DNA of 64,000 nucleotides, taken from Arenibacter algicola. Its GTDB lineage: Bacteria > Bacteroidota > Bacteroidia > Flavobacteriales > Flavobacteriaceae. The stretch lies in contig NZ_JAHKPO010000014.1 of the NCBI RefSeq assembly GCF_018860365.1, positions 558,001 to 622,000 on the forward strand. Reading direction: 5' to 3'. The notes under the pieces were generated by a model. That model had not been told where the DNA came from and searched no databases. It worked only from the letters and a program-made list of their open reading frames with translations. The position numbers and the translations under genes were made by a program. Shown in pieces: positions 35,310 to 44,485 of this stretch (the first letter of the stretch is position 1; every line of letters starts with the position of its first letter).

Positions 35310-36203
35310 CTAAAAATTATGGTTTCTCCTTAAAAAATTCATTAGTAATAAGGACAACCCTCCTTCAGGACCTTGGGGCGTTATAAAATAAAATTGCCTG
35401 TGGATCGGCAGTTTTTTAATCTCTATTATCTTTAAGACGCCGCTTTTAAGTTCTTTAAAGATGGCATGTAAGGAAACGAATGCCATACAATCAGAGTGTT
35501 GTAGGTAGGATTTTATGGCTTCCGTGCTGCCCAATTGCATTTCTATTTTTAGGTCTCCAAGTCGGATTCCTTTTTGCTTTAAAGCATCGGCAATGACTTC
35601 CAAGGTCCCCGATCCGGGCTCCCGTAATAGCAAAGGAATGTTCTTCAGGTTTTCGGGTCTTATCTCTTCTTTGGTTGACATAGGATTTTTACTCCCGCAA
35701 ACCAGTACGATCTCATCTTTTAAGAAAGGGGAATAGTGAATTTCACGCCTTTTGGATTTGCCCTCAACTACGCCAAGTTCTATGCTCTTATTTAGAAGGG
35801 CCATCTCAATTTGTTCCGAATTGCCACTGAACAGCTCTACCTTCACATCTTGGTGCATAGCATGGAACCGGGCCAATAATGGAGGTAATATGTACTGCGT
35901 AATGGATGTGCTGGAACCCACATGTAAAACCCCTTTGAACGCCTCGTTGAACTGGTTTAGATCAAACTCGATTTGCCTATAGATTTCTTGAATGTTTTCT
36001 GTATGTTTTAGAAGAACTTCTCCTGCCCTGGATAGTATTACCTTGTTTCCCCTTCGATCAAAAAGTGCCAGGTTAAATTGACTTTCCAACTCTTTTATAT
36101 GTTTGGTCACAGCAGGTTGGGATATTAATAATTCCTCTGCGGCTTTGGTAAAATTTAGCCTTCTAGCGACCGTATGAAAAACCTTTAAACGAAAATCGAA
36201 CAT
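35310..36203 (-). CDS. LysR-family transcriptional regulator
   Basis: 297 residues. N-terminal HTH (KVFHTVARRLNFTKAAEELL, ISQPAVTKHIKELESQFNLA) and a periplasmic-binding-like effector domain (LHVGSSTSITQYILPPLLAR, LLLREPGSGTLEVIADALKQ). Closest in layout to CbbR/CysB-type LysR members. It lies upstream on the same strand as peroxiredoxin-cysJ-cysI, with a 226-base gap, so it is the likely regulator of sulfite reduction. Confidence 0.9.
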   Translation of the reverse strand: MFDFRLKVFHTVARRLNFTKAAEELLISQPAVTKHIKELESQFNLALFDRRGNKVILSRAGEVLLKHTENIQEIYRQIEFDLNQFNEAFKGVLHVGSSTSITQYILPPLLARFHAMHQDVKVELFSGNSEQIEMALLNKSIELGVVEGKSKRREIHYSPFLKDEIVLVCGSKNPMSTKEEIRPENLKNIPLLLREPGSGTLEVIADALKQKGIRLGDLKIEMQLGSTEAIKSYLQHSDCMAFVSLHAIFKELKSGVLKIIEIKKLPIHRQFYFITPQGPEGGLSLLLMNFLRRNHNF

Positions 36204-36332
36204 TTACAATATTACTCATATTTTTCAGTATGGAAAGTTGGAAAAATAAAAATCTGCTTATAAGAATAAAAATTACCAAGAGCTTTAGGTATTGAAAGCA
36301 TTAAATAACCCAGAAGATTTGAACGCAATGGT

Positions 36333-36764
36333 CTATTCTTTTATTTTTTTGAATCTCATCATTGGTATTTCTCCAATCATTAAATTTAGCCTACCCTCTT
36401 TGTCCAGGCTAAAGGCATTTATTTTTTTCATCATATTCAAAAACTGTGGTTCACCATCACCACAATACATTAATGTAGAAGGTCCAGGTTCGCCAATGGT
36501 GATGCTATTACCATCAATTTTAAAATCGGCGGAATAACCGTTACAGCTGTTATTGCCCGTAATCTTCCCTGTGGTCTTGTTAAATGAAATTACCGGCTTC
36601 TTGTCCGGATATAGGCCATCAAAAGCAATCCGCGTTCCTGATATATACTCCAATTCCCATATGGAATTGTAAAGGTTATTATTACTCCCATTCTTAATTG
36701 CGGTACATGAAACGATAACCACCATAAACAAAAGGGTTGAAACTAAAATGTAATTCTTTTTCAT
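36333..36764 (-). CDS. META-domain lipoprotein (HslJ-like)
   Basis: 143 residues, lipobox near VVIVSCTA. META domain: NSIWELEYISGTRIAFDGLY, GKITGNNSCNGYSADFKIDG, LMYCGDGEPQFLNMMKKINA. HslJ/META lipoproteins are outer-membrane-facing stress proteins of unknown mechanism. It starts 4 bases after the upstream Pr6Pr-like membrane protein gene ends, so the pair is one operon. Confidence 0.88.
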   Translation of the reverse strand: MKKNYILVSTLLFMVVIVSCTAIKNGSNNNLYNSIWELEYISGTRIAFDGLYPDKKPVISFNKTTGKITGNNSCNGYSADFKIDGNSITIGEPGPSTLMYCGDGEPQFLNMMKKINAFSLDKEGRLNLMIGEIPMMRFKKIKE

Positions 36765-36768
36765 ATAA

Positions 36769-37392
36769 TTATTCTTTGATCAAGTTTTTACGAAATTTTC
36801 CAGTGATTATGAGCAATATCATCATCAGGATGGATACACCCAAAATTATGCCAATATTAAACAGGGAACGTTCGAGGCCTATTTCAGGTATATTTAGAAA
36901 TGGATAGGGATAGTAATTTGAAATATATCCCCTTGAAGCTATGAACACAACATAGATCAATGGATATAGTAACCAGTTTAGAACTGATTTGGTCTTCAAT
37001 TCAGTCGTTTTTGAATAGATGAACCAATACATTAACATGTAGATCGGGATAACCGTATGTAGTAATTCATCGACCACAAATTGTAAGCCGGTAGGGTTCC
37101 ATATGTGTCTTAAACTAACCTGATATACCAAGCCTACAATTAATATAAATGTAGTTAAGGCAGTCATGGCTCCATTGGACAGAATTAGGTTTAAAGGATT
37201 CTTCTTGGAATCTAAATATGACATTGTAAAGTATAGTGCGACCAATATATTGGTCAAAATGGTGAAAAAACTAAAAAAACGAATAATGGTTTCAAATAAC
37301 CCTGCTTGCCTATTCATAATCAATAGGATAAATTGACCAATAATTGCAAACCACCCTATTGTAAGTCCTATGGTTTCAAGTTTTCTTTTCAT
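36769..37392 (-). CDS. Pr6Pr-like six-helix membrane protein
   Basis: 207 residues, hydrophobic with about six helices (FAIIGQFILLIMNRQAGLFE, FFSFFTILTNILVALYFTMS, HIWNPTGLQFVVDELLHTVI, YPLIYVVFIASRGYISNYYP). This is the Pr6Pr family layout. Function unknown. Followed immediately by the META lipoprotein gene. Confidence 0.85.
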   Translation of the reverse strand: MKRKLETIGLTIGWFAIIGQFILLIMNRQAGLFETIIRFFSFFTILTNILVALYFTMSYLDSKKNPLNLILSNGAMTALTTFILIVGLVYQVSLRHIWNPTGLQFVVDELLHTVIPIYMLMYWFIYSKTTELKTKSVLNWLLYPLIYVVFIASRGYISNYYPYPFLNIPEIGLERSLFNIGIILGVSILMMILLIITGKFRKNLIKE

Positions 37393-37517
37393 TTACTTTG
37401 AATTAATTAACTAGACCAATGGCAATATACTTATTATAAGAAAATCCGAATATTAGAGAGATATTGAATGATGAAGTTTTAAGACTTGGTAAAAAAGCTA
37501 TTTGATTCCTACAACGA

Positions 37518-37880
37518 TTATTCCTTTGCTTTGGAAATTATCCGATTCTTCCAACCCATGATTGCAGAATGCCCTTTTAAATAGGCATCATGGGAATGAT
37601 AGAATATATTCTTTTTCAAATCCAAAATAACCGGCCATTGTATGTTGTCCACTCCCTGCCCCAATACATTGACAATGGCCGTTTCAACAAACTTGGAGCA
37701 TATGGGCCCCAATAATCTAATTTCATCATGGTGACCTGGACCGGATAAACCAATATAATAATCAGCAGGTTTACCTGAAAAGGAGCATATGGGCATTTCT
37801 GGCATATCGGGCAAAGAATTTTCCACAAGTCCTCCGAAAGTTTCGCTATTTGAAAACAAGGTATTTCTGACACTTTTCAT
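37518..37880 (-). CDS. Hypothetical protein
   Basis: 120 residues with no family I recognise. It is rich in structured composition (MPICSFSGKPADYYIGLSGP, GHHDEIRLLGPICSKFVETA, WPVILDLKKNIFYHSHDAYL). Two Cys and paired His could bind a metal, but there is no known motif. Single gene between the Pr6Pr operon and a long gene-poor stretch. A second frame at 37616-37873 overlaps but is a weaker candidate. Confidence 0.5.
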   Translation of the reverse strand: MKSVRNTLFSNSETFGGLVENSLPDMPEMPICSFSGKPADYYIGLSGPGHHDEIRLLGPICSKFVETAIVNVLGQGVDNIQWPVILDLKKNIFYHSHDAYLKGHSAIMGWKNRIISKAKE

Positions 37881-39175
37881 AAATCCAAATCTAACCTCTT
37901 TTCTGTTTAGATAGAAGATTGCCCAATTTATTTTATCATCTGAATTATTAACTATTAAATAGGCTTGGGTTCAGATTATTACAGTTTTAATCAACACAAG
38001 TTGTTTTTTACCTAATTTAATTCCATAAGTCGAGTATTGGCTGGCTTCTGTTTATACCCTGAAAATATAGGTATTTGGGATTTACTGAACTTTCCCTTCT
38101 CAAACGGATACCCCAGATGGCGGCTGGCCAGCATGTAGTTCCATAAAGCTGTTGCTAGTTCAAAATAGGTCTCATAAATGATCAAAATACTTTGGTTTGT
38201 TAATTTTAATTCGGCTGAAGCAACCAAACCTAATGATTGACGTCTTCTACGAAAAATAATTAATCTTTAATGAGATTATGGGTAGCGACGATGTCAAACT
38301 AATTTTCGGTTAATAAAAAATAATCCAAACTAACACCTAGGTATTGAATCAACTGTGGCATTATAATACAGAATAGGATTGCATGAATTGACAATAGTTC
38401 CATGGCTGTAAATCGTTCGTAGCGAGGTTAATGGTATAATTGCCCCATTACAAAGAATTTCCATCCTCCCCCAAAACTTAAAATGGAAATAATTTCAAAT
38501 GTCAACTGGATCAATGTTACGTCGGCCTATAAGTCCTTTGGGCCTATTTGTGGAACAAAGTATTATGCCATTTTTGAAATCCGGATATTTTTTTCTATGT
38601 ACATGTAGCGTTTTACCGCAACCTTTCGTACAGGTGATAATTTAGGTAAATGCCATGGCCCGTAGATCATTCGGGCAATTGGCGTTAAGGTATTTAAATT
38701 CAATCTAATAACTATGCGAAGGTATGGCCCATTTTTTTGAAGCATCATTGATGCTGGGCCGTTAAAGGTAATTGTGTCCTTTTGGAATAGGGAAGACAAA
38801 TTGATTTTAAATCTCGATCAAGATTAATATTAATAAATTTTTATTGGTATAAGAATAGTTCTTGCACCACTTGAATCAAAATATAAAAAATAACAGCCGT
38901 TGCTTTAAAGGGCCATTTGATTTGAACCTGAACCCATTTATTTTAAGTATCCATTTTTGGATGGACCAAAGTTCAATAATGTCCCTATATATATTATTAT
39001 AAAGCCATAACCATCATTTTAAATAATTCTAAGTATAAAGTGTGAACGGTTTTTTTAAAATATGGGAACCTGTTCATTCACAAAATAAAATTGCGGAGAA
39101 AAAGAACAATCAATGTGGCTACCGGTTTCAGGAAATTCTTTTTAATTCCCTTAACTGGTATAATTGTGAATAAGG
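37881..39175. other. 1.3-kb gene-poor stretch
   Basis: Only two short reverse frames occur (38012-38227, 71 residues; 38563-38799, 78 residues), with no recognised domain. The second, reading IARMIYGPWHLPKLSPVRKV, is coding-like in codon pattern but unidentified. AT-rich flanks; possibly degraded gene remains. Confidence 0.4.
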
Positions 39176-39721
39176 TTGGGCAAGGACACTAAGGAGGAAG
39201 AGACGAAATTAATTTCTGGTTGTATTTCGAAAATAGGAAAAGATCAGGAACGTCTGTATAAGAAATATTACGGTTATGTCATGGCCATAGGAATGGCATA
39301 TTGTACAAATAAGGATATAGCAAGAGAAGTGGTTGATGATACCTTTATTAAGATTTTTGATTCGATTGAATCCTTTGATCACAAACAATCGTTTAAAGGT
39401 TGGATAAGAAAAATAACCATTAATTGCGCCATAGATGAATTTAGAAGAAACAAAAAACATCTATATCATTTGGACGTATCCGATTGTTCCAGGGATTTGC
39501 CGGCGGTGGAATTATTGGACAACTTGGACATTGATGATATTTATCAATTATTGGGAGAACTTCCTGAAATGTTAAGGACGGTTTTTAATCTCTATGAAAT
39601 CGAAGGATATGACCATAAGGAGATTTCTGAGTTAATGGGCATAGGCGAAAGTTCATCTAGGACTTATCTCGCAAGAGCTAAGGAGAGATTGAGGGGCTTG
39701 GTAACCAGACATTTTAAATAG
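39176..39721 (+). CDS. ECF-type RNA polymerase sigma factor
   Basis: 181 residues from TTG 39176, the only start before region 2 in this frame. Region 2 (ERLYKKYYGYVMAIGMAYCT, AREVVDDTFIKIFDSIESFD), region 4 (LPEMLRTVFNLYEIEGYDHK, EISELMGIGESSSRTYLARA). It drives a stress or surface regulon. The following gene starts 6 bases downstream and carries the cognate anti-sigma-like domain, so the pair works together. Confidence 0.92.
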   Translation: MGKDTKEEETKLISGCISKIGKDQERLYKKYYGYVMAIGMAYCTNKDIAREVVDDTFIKIFDSIESFDHKQSFKGWIRKITINCAIDEFRRNKKHLYHLDVSDCSRDLPAVELLDNLDIDDIYQLLGELPEMLRTVFNLYEIEGYDHKEISELMGIGESSSRTYLARAKERLRGLVTRHFK

Positions 39722-39726
39722 TAAGG

Positions 39727-40995
39727 ATGAAAGAACAATTTGACGAAGAATTGGCAAAGAAAGTAAGAGACGCAATACTTGACCATGTAGAAGTCTATGA
39801 GGATGGCGCATGGGAGCGTTTTTTAATCCACAAGAAGAAAAGAAAAAACCGTATTCATAATTGGTGTATGACGGGAGTCGCCTCTTCTATTTTGTTACTG
39901 ATTGCAATTGGCTGGATATTAATGAAAAACCCACATCATCCTGTAGATTTTCAATATCCCGTAACTATAAAGGACCTCACCCTACCCCATTCCAGAATAT
40001 TGGAATCTACATCAGGCGAGGATAGTGTTGGAACTGGTAAAAATCTCCTGAAAGAGAGCACCGAGATGGATAATATTAATGTAACTAAAGTTAGTGATTC
40101 TAAGCAAATGAATCTAGATGCTGAAGATGCATTGGCCCATATGAATGGTAGATATGTCGATTCTAAAGGAAAAGTGAGAACAATAGTTGCCGTAACAAAG
40201 TCTGTAATGATATTTGAGAATGCTTTGCCAATTCAAGCTGGAGACATTGACTTGATCAATATTCCCTTTGACAATTATGATTGGATTACAGAGCAATTTG
40301 CAGTTCCCAAAAAGGATGGCGACTACAAAGATATAAGTACTGTCCAAGAGGATGTTGAAATTGGATTCCAGGTGTCACCAAGTTATGGTTCAAACAATGC
40401 CAATAGCCAGGCCTTGACTTCCACCAACTTTGGGGCCGGGGTTGTTTTGAATGTGCCGATAAAATCCTCGGCATTTGCAATTAACACTGGCATTATATTT
40501 AATAATTTGCGACTAAAGAACGAAGAATCAATTCTTGCAAGATCTGAAGCCTCAATGGAAGAGGATAAATACAATAAGGAAGAAACGAGTCTTAAGAATT
40601 TGGATATACCTATTAATATTATGTACAAGATCCCTAGTAAAAGAAACTTTATTTTTATTCAAGCAGGGATGTCGTCCTATTTAACGTTTAATGAAAATAC
40701 GGTAGCAACAAAAACGACCTTTCGAGAGGTAGAGGTATATCACGATGTTAATGGGACTATGCAGAGTTACAGGGTTAAGGAAGAGATATCTTCAAAAAAA
40801 GAATCAGACTATGAAGGAAGTCGGTTACACCCCTTTGGTACAATTAATTTATCCATTGGTTATAAGGCTCCTTTATCGGATCGGGTAAAATATGAAATAC
40901 AACCCTTTTATAAGTTACCGTTAAATTCTATATCCTCTGATAATACCAAAGTTCCGATGGGCGGTATAGCCCTAAAAGTTTCCCTAAATCCATGA
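39727..40995 (+). CDS. Anti-sigma-like inner-membrane segment fused to an outer-membrane beta-barrel
   Basis: 422 residues. The cytosolic N-terminus (1-46) is short and charged (AWERFLIHKKKRKNRIHNW), then a transmembrane helix at 47-66 (VASSILLLIAIGWILM), and from about 200 a porin-like barrel with NAFAINTGIIFNNLRLKNEE-style strands and an aromatic C-terminal end (IALKVSLNP). This is the Bacteroidota anti-sigma/OMP fusion design paired with ECF sigma. Whether it senses or just transports is unknown. Confidence 0.8.
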   Translation: MKEQFDEELAKKVRDAILDHVEVYEDGAWERFLIHKKKRKNRIHNWCMTGVASSILLLIAIGWILMKNPHHPVDFQYPVTIKDLTLPHSRILESTSGEDSVGTGKNLLKESTEMDNINVTKVSDSKQMNLDAEDALAHMNGRYVDSKGKVRTIVAVTKSVMIFENALPIQAGDIDLINIPFDNYDWITEQFAVPKKDGDYKDISTVQEDVEIGFQVSPSYGSNNANSQALTSTNFGAGVVLNVPIKSSAFAINTGIIFNNLRLKNEESILARSEASMEEDKYNKEETSLKNLDIPINIMYKIPSKRNFIFIQAGMSSYLTFNENTVATKTTFREVEVYHDVNGTMQSYRVKEEISSKKESDYEGSRLHPFGTINLSIGYKAPLSDRVKYEIQPFYKLPLNSISSDNTKVPMGGIALKVSLNP

Positions 40996-41585
40996 TTGTA
41001 TTCTGGAAAATCAGTACTTATAAATAAAATGATATGGAAATATAGTTGTGAATCGGACATTTGGATACATGCAGGTAATTCTGACAGCATAGTCTTCTAG
41101 AGCCTTTAAATATATTTTATTGATTGAACTATGTTGGATCGGTTTTGTTAAGAACAGGTATTCATTAATATTGGAATAAATTGTCTTTAAGTCCACTGGA
41201 ATAATGTGAATGAGTACACGAAATAAGGCATAGGTTGGAAAATCACTAGAATTTGAATTAGTTATTGTTTTTATTTATCAAAAGTCTCTATTGTTCTTGA
41301 TAGGGGCTTTTTTTGTATCCTCAGTTAATCCAAATTATTGCATTTGTCATCCATGTTGAATAGTGCGGTGAAATATCATATCTCTTGACATTTAGTATGA
41401 TATATTGTACGTCGGTAAACAAAGTTTATGAGCCACCTCGTCCAATGTTTTTCATTGAACTTGGCCATATTTAGGATCGATTTTTCGTTCTAGTTTGGAT
41501 TATTTAAAAAAAAAAATTAAAACCCTGTAGCGTTTAGTAAAGCTTCAACGTAATGGGATTATTAACATTAAAAAACATAATTTAC
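40996..41585. other. 590-bp interval with one terminator-like hairpin
   Basis: No convincing gene. A hairpin with a T-run at 41280-41317 could end a short transcript. The following gene starts at 41586. Confidence 0.45.
41280..41317 (+). terminator. Hairpin with GU pairs and T-run
   Basis: AAAAGTCTCTAT pairs with ATAGGGGCTTTT, with G-U pairs, an 8-nt loop and a run of 7 T. A clear rho-independent shape about 285 bases past the sigma/barrel genes. It may terminate their transcript or a short RNA encoded in between. Confidence 0.65.
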
Positions 41586-42257
41586 ATGAAAAACAAGATT
41601 AAATTCCCATTTTATTATTTTTTAATTAGTATGGCTTTAGCCCCAGTTTTGACAACGTCTTGTAGTAAGGATGACGACAATGATTCAGATTCAAAAGTTG
41701 CGGCCCCAACCCTAAGCAATGCCAGTGAACTTCAAGCTACTTCGTTTAAAGCATCCTGGTCCAAAGTGGATTTGGCGGATAGTTACCTCATTGAAGTTTC
41801 CACCAAAGCTGATTTTAGTACTTCGGTTACGGGCTACAATAAAAAATCGGTTACTACCAACAGTACCACAATCAGCGGATTAGAAGGGGAAACCAAATAT
41901 TATTTCAGGGTCTACGCAAAAGATGGTGGTGACGTGTCAAAAGCATCTGCAGCTAAAGATGCTACGACCACTAAACTAATAGCTGGACCAGTGCTAAAGG
42001 ATGCAACTGATATTCAGAATACATCATTCAAAATTGAGTGGAGTGCAATAACCGGGGCAGATAAATATCTAGTGGAGGTTTCCACCAAATCGGATTTTAG
42101 TTCTACAGTTTCAGGTTACAACAAAAAGGAAGTGAGTGAATTATCCGTAGCCGTAAGCGGTTTAACAACCAAAACCAAGTATTACGTTAGGGTTTATACC
42201 AAAAAAGGTACAGATGTATCCAAACCATCTGCGGTTAAAGAAATTACAACAAGTTGA
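41586..42257 (+). CDS. Lipoprotein with two fibronectin type III domains
   Basis: 223 residues from ATG 41586 (the upstream ATG adds a poor extension). Lipobox ends at Cys26 (VLTTSCSKDDD). Two FN3-like units: about 35-130 (ETKYYFRVYAKDGGDVSKAS) and about 131-223 (TTKTKYYVRVYTKKGTDVSK), each ending in the YFRVY/YVRVY strand. Cell-surface lipoprotein; binding partner unknown. Confidence 0.88.
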   Translation: MKNKIKFPFYYFLISMALAPVLTTSCSKDDDNDSDSKVAAPTLSNASELQATSFKASWSKVDLADSYLIEVSTKADFSTSVTGYNKKSVTTNSTTISGLEGETKYYFRVYAKDGGDVSKASAAKDATTTKLIAGPVLKDATDIQNTSFKIEWSAITGADKYLVEVSTKSDFSSTVSGYNKKEVSELSVAVSGLTTKTKYYVRVYTKKGTDVSKPSAVKEITTS

Positions 42258-42288
42258 TTGTGATATACTGTTTGAGTATGTAAATAGA

Positions 42289-42316
42289 AGGCTGCCTATT
42301 AAGGGCAGCCTCTTTT
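42289..42316 (+). terminator. Strong terminator after the FN3 lipoprotein
   Basis: AGGCTGCC (42289-42296) pairs with GGCAGCCT (42304-42311), then TCTTTT. An 8-bp GC-rich stem with T-run, 32 bases after the stop codon. Confidence 0.8.
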
Positions 42317-42381
42317 ATGTTGCGATTATTCAATCTTGGATTCAAAATTAACGGGAACAATCAAGAAGAGCTACCTTTACA

Positions 42382-42552
42382 TTAATCCCAAACAAATCCC
42401 GTTGTTAACCTGAAAACAAATGCGTATAGCACCAAAATAAAAAGGACGGCACATGCCCAAAAATATATTTTGAACCCGTTTTTTACTAATTGGTTCCCTA
42501 AGTTTTTGAATGCTTCTAAGTAGACTTTTTTAAGAATTATTGACTTTACCAT
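42382..42552 (-). CDS. Small membrane protein, DUF6747-like
   Basis: 56 residues from ATG 42552 (MVKSIILKKVYLEAFKNLGN), preferred to the 66-residue version. A charged N-terminal helix is followed by one hydrophobic helix (YFWACAVLFILVLYAFVFRL). Short one-pass proteins with this arrangement occur in Flavobacteriaceae (DUF6747-like); the match is from memory of the pattern only. Function unknown. Confidence 0.5.
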   Translation of the reverse strand: MVKSIILKKVYLEAFKNLGNQLVKNGFKIYFWACAVLFILVLYAFVFRLTTGFVWD

Positions 42553-42884
42553 TTTGGGGGATTTTTTTAAATTTACTGGCAAAGTTATTAACCTGATTAG
42601 AGGTCAACGTTCATCTTGGACAAACGGTCCAAACTTTGGTTTAAATATCATGGGGAATCAATAAGTCCAATAAATATGTTTATCATCGAAATTATGTAAT
42701 CATTTCCCAATGATTTTCAATAGCTGTTAACTTTTCCTAATTCGGAAATCATGCGTAATTATCAATAATTTATTGAAGAATACCATTGGTCCGTTTAAAG
42801 TGGCACATATCGAATAAGTATGGTGGCCTTGCAAATTATCTAATACATTGAATGTTGTTATTTTAATATGAACCTATTTATAAA
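42553..42884. other. 332-bp interval at the left side of the conjugative region
   Basis: Holds a small perfect hairpin, TTGGAC/GTCCAA, at 42616-42632, and the 12-mer TAAAGTGGCACA at 42796-42807, repeated at 42881-42892 at the start of the next gene. No integrase, att-like long repeat or tRNA is visible. Confidence 0.5.
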
Positions 42885-43193
42885 GTGGCACAAGAGAAAC
42901 CTCTTTTATGCGAATATTCAAAACACTACGGGGCCATTTCTTTTACCGTAAATTATTCCTATTGGAACAATAATTACAGGAAATTATATTTTTCTGCCCA
43001 ACCCTTGGAGCCATTTCAAGGTCTCCAAGCGACCAATGATTTTGTTTATGGGATGATTGATCAGGATTTTCAGTTGCAAGTTGGAATAAAGGAATTTCAA
43101 ATTGTAATGACCAAGGAACTACATGAAAGAATGGGATTATTATATGACCTAATCAGGAACGAGTACGTAGAACTCAATAACAAACATTTATAA
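42885..43193 (+). CDS. Hypothetical protein of the conjugative region
   Basis: 102 residues from GTG 42885. No recognised domain; sequence such as CEYSKHYGAISFTVNYSYWN and ELHERMGLLYDLIRNEYVEL suggests a compact fold with a C-terminal helix. First of the genes with the richer composition of the mobile region. Role unknown; it may be cargo or a control gene. Confidence 0.55.
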   Translation: MAQEKPLLCEYSKHYGAISFTVNYSYWNNNYRKLYFSAQPLEPFQGLQATNDFVYGMIDQDFQLQVGIKEFQIVMTKELHERMGLLYDLIRNEYVELNNKHL

Positions 43194-43200
43194 ATAACGG

Positions 43201-43286
43201 CTTGGTATGGGTCTCGATTCCAGTGTTTCATAAATTAGGTCGTGGTATCGTAATTACCTATCGTATCCGGTGCGTCCCCTACCAAG
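43201..43286. other. Structured non-coding element (11-bp outer stem)
   Basis: CTTGGTATGGG (43201-43211) can pair with CCCCTACCAAG (43276-43286), one mismatch. Inside, TAGGT (43236-43240) pairs with ACCTA (43256-43260). It lies between the hypothetical gene and the HTH gene with no ORF across it. It may be a leader RNA, a DNA hairpin of replication/transfer, or chance. Confidence 0.4.
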
Positions 43287-43366
43287 TAAATTTGCCTCTT
43301 TTTAAGAGAGTTTTGGTTGTTTTTTGAATTTTATTTTATTCGCTTTGCCCATAAATGTAATTGATT

Positions 43367-43395
43367 GTAATGATGTTAAAATTTAACCCCATTAC
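43367..43395. promoter_or_regulatory. Extended dyad operator candidate upstream of the HTH gene
   Basis: GTAATG, AT, GTTAAA, A, TTTAAC, CC, CATTAC: two perfect nested 6-bp half-sites around a single central A, about 124 bases before the HTH gene start at 43519. A dimeric or tetrameric regulator could bind it, plausibly the HTH protein itself. Confidence 0.55.
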
Positions 43396-43518
43396 GTAAC
43401 ATATGGTGAATATTTCCTGTAAAAACATGTCAAATTTACGGCTCATTGTCTAATCGTGATCGGAACCTGGAGTCTTCATTTTAATACTCGCTGGTTCCCT
43501 TCCCAAAACTTTCAAATT

Positions 43519-43797
43519 ATGCCAACACATGTAATTACCACAGATGATCTGAGGGATTTTAAGATCGAATTGATGGAGGGCTTTAAGGAGTTGCTCTCTA
43601 AACAGGCCAATGGTACACTTAAAAGGTACCTTCGCTCCTCTGAAGTGATGGAGTTGCTCAATATTAGTTCAGGTACCCTTCAAAACTTAAGGATCAATGG
43701 TACTTTGCCGTACACAAAAATGGGCGGAATCCTATTCTATGATACAGAGGATATCCAAGCTATTATGAAGAAGAACAGGGTGGATTACGAATTTTAA
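43519..43797 (+). CDS. Helix-turn-helix (excisionase-like) protein
   Basis: 92 residues from ATG 43519 (MPTHVITTDDLRDFKIELME); upstream in-frame residues are unlike the family. After a helix (RDFKIELMEGFKELLSKQ), a MerR/Xis-like winged helix: RYLRSSEVMELLNISSGTLQ, NLRINGTLPYTKMGGILFYD. In Bacteroidota mobile elements such small HTH proteins regulate or help excise. The start is near the dyad operator at 43367-43395. Confidence 0.8.
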   Translation: MPTHVITTDDLRDFKIELMEGFKELLSKQANGTLKRYLRSSEVMELLNISSGTLQNLRINGTLPYTKMGGILFYDTEDIQAIMKKNRVDYEF

Positions 43798-43807
43798 CAC
43801 CTTAACT

Positions 43808-44485
43808 ATGAACTATATCAAACACCTGAACGGGGTCTTCCTCCAGTTCTCAAAAGATAATCGACTAAACCCTACCCACATAAGCCTTTATGTGGGACTT
43901 TTTCAATTATGGAACAGTTACCATTTTCGTGATAGCTTCCATATTAACCGGGAAGAAGTAATGGCCTATGCAAAAATAGGCTCTAAATCAACTTATCATC
44001 GCTGTTTGAAGGAATTGCACCATTGGAATTATTTGTATTACCGTCCCTCCCATAACCCCTTCCAGGGGAGTACGATCAAGATGTTCAATTTTGGGACAAC
44101 TGATGGACAAGTAGTGTACCCACACCAAACCACATCAGGGACAAGCAATGGACAAGTAGTGGTACCTATAAATAAACATATAGAAACTATAAAAAACAAA
44201 ACAAATGTGGGCAAACGGGACCGACCCCAAAATGAAAAAGAAGTTGTTGCTTTTTTTAATGAAAAAAACTGGCCTATTACGGAAGCCAAGAAGTTTTACT
44301 GTCATTATAAAAGCATTGGATGGAAAGTTGGAGGTACGGCCGAAATCGTAGATTGGCATGCTCTGGCGCAAAAATGGATTTTTAAGTCCATGGAGATAAA
44401 GGAGGATAAAACAGTGGTCCCGGTCAGCCAGAATACGGACAACCTGAAGTCCAGTTCCATGAAAAATTTTAATCAGCCCCTATGA
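43808..44485 (+). CDS. Replication/regulation-like protein of mobile elements
   Basis: 225 residues. N-terminal helical domain (NPTHISLYVGLFQLWNSYHF, INREEVMAYAKIGSKSTYHR) resembling winged-helix replication-initiator or transcriptional regulator proteins in Bacteroidota transfer elements; the middle is low-complexity (TDGQVVYPHQTTSGTSNGQ); the C-terminus ALAQKWIFKS. Overlaps the next ATPase gene by 4 bases, as DnaA/DnaD-like and DnaC-like partners often do. The exact function is inferred from context. Confidence 0.6.
   Translation: MNYIKHLNGVFLQFSKDNRLNPTHISLYVGLFQLWNSYHFRDSFHINREEVMAYAKIGSKSTYHRCLKELHHWNYLYYRPSHNPFQGSTIKMFNFGTTDGQVVYPHQTTSGTSNGQVVVPINKHIETIKNKTNVGKRDRPQNEKEVVAFFNEKNWPITEAKKFYCHYKSIGWKVGGTAEIVDWHALAQKWIFKSMEIKEDKTVVPVSQNTDNLKSSSMKNFNQPL

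Noticed and set aside
37616-37873. Second frame of 85 codons over the hypothetical gene at 37518
   Set aside because: Shorter than and overlapping the 120-codon frame; two genes in this space are unlikely.
43201-43286. tRNA gene (sequence has a TCGATTCC-like string)
   Set aside because: No acceptor-D-anticodon-T arrangement could be folded, and the stem pattern is different.
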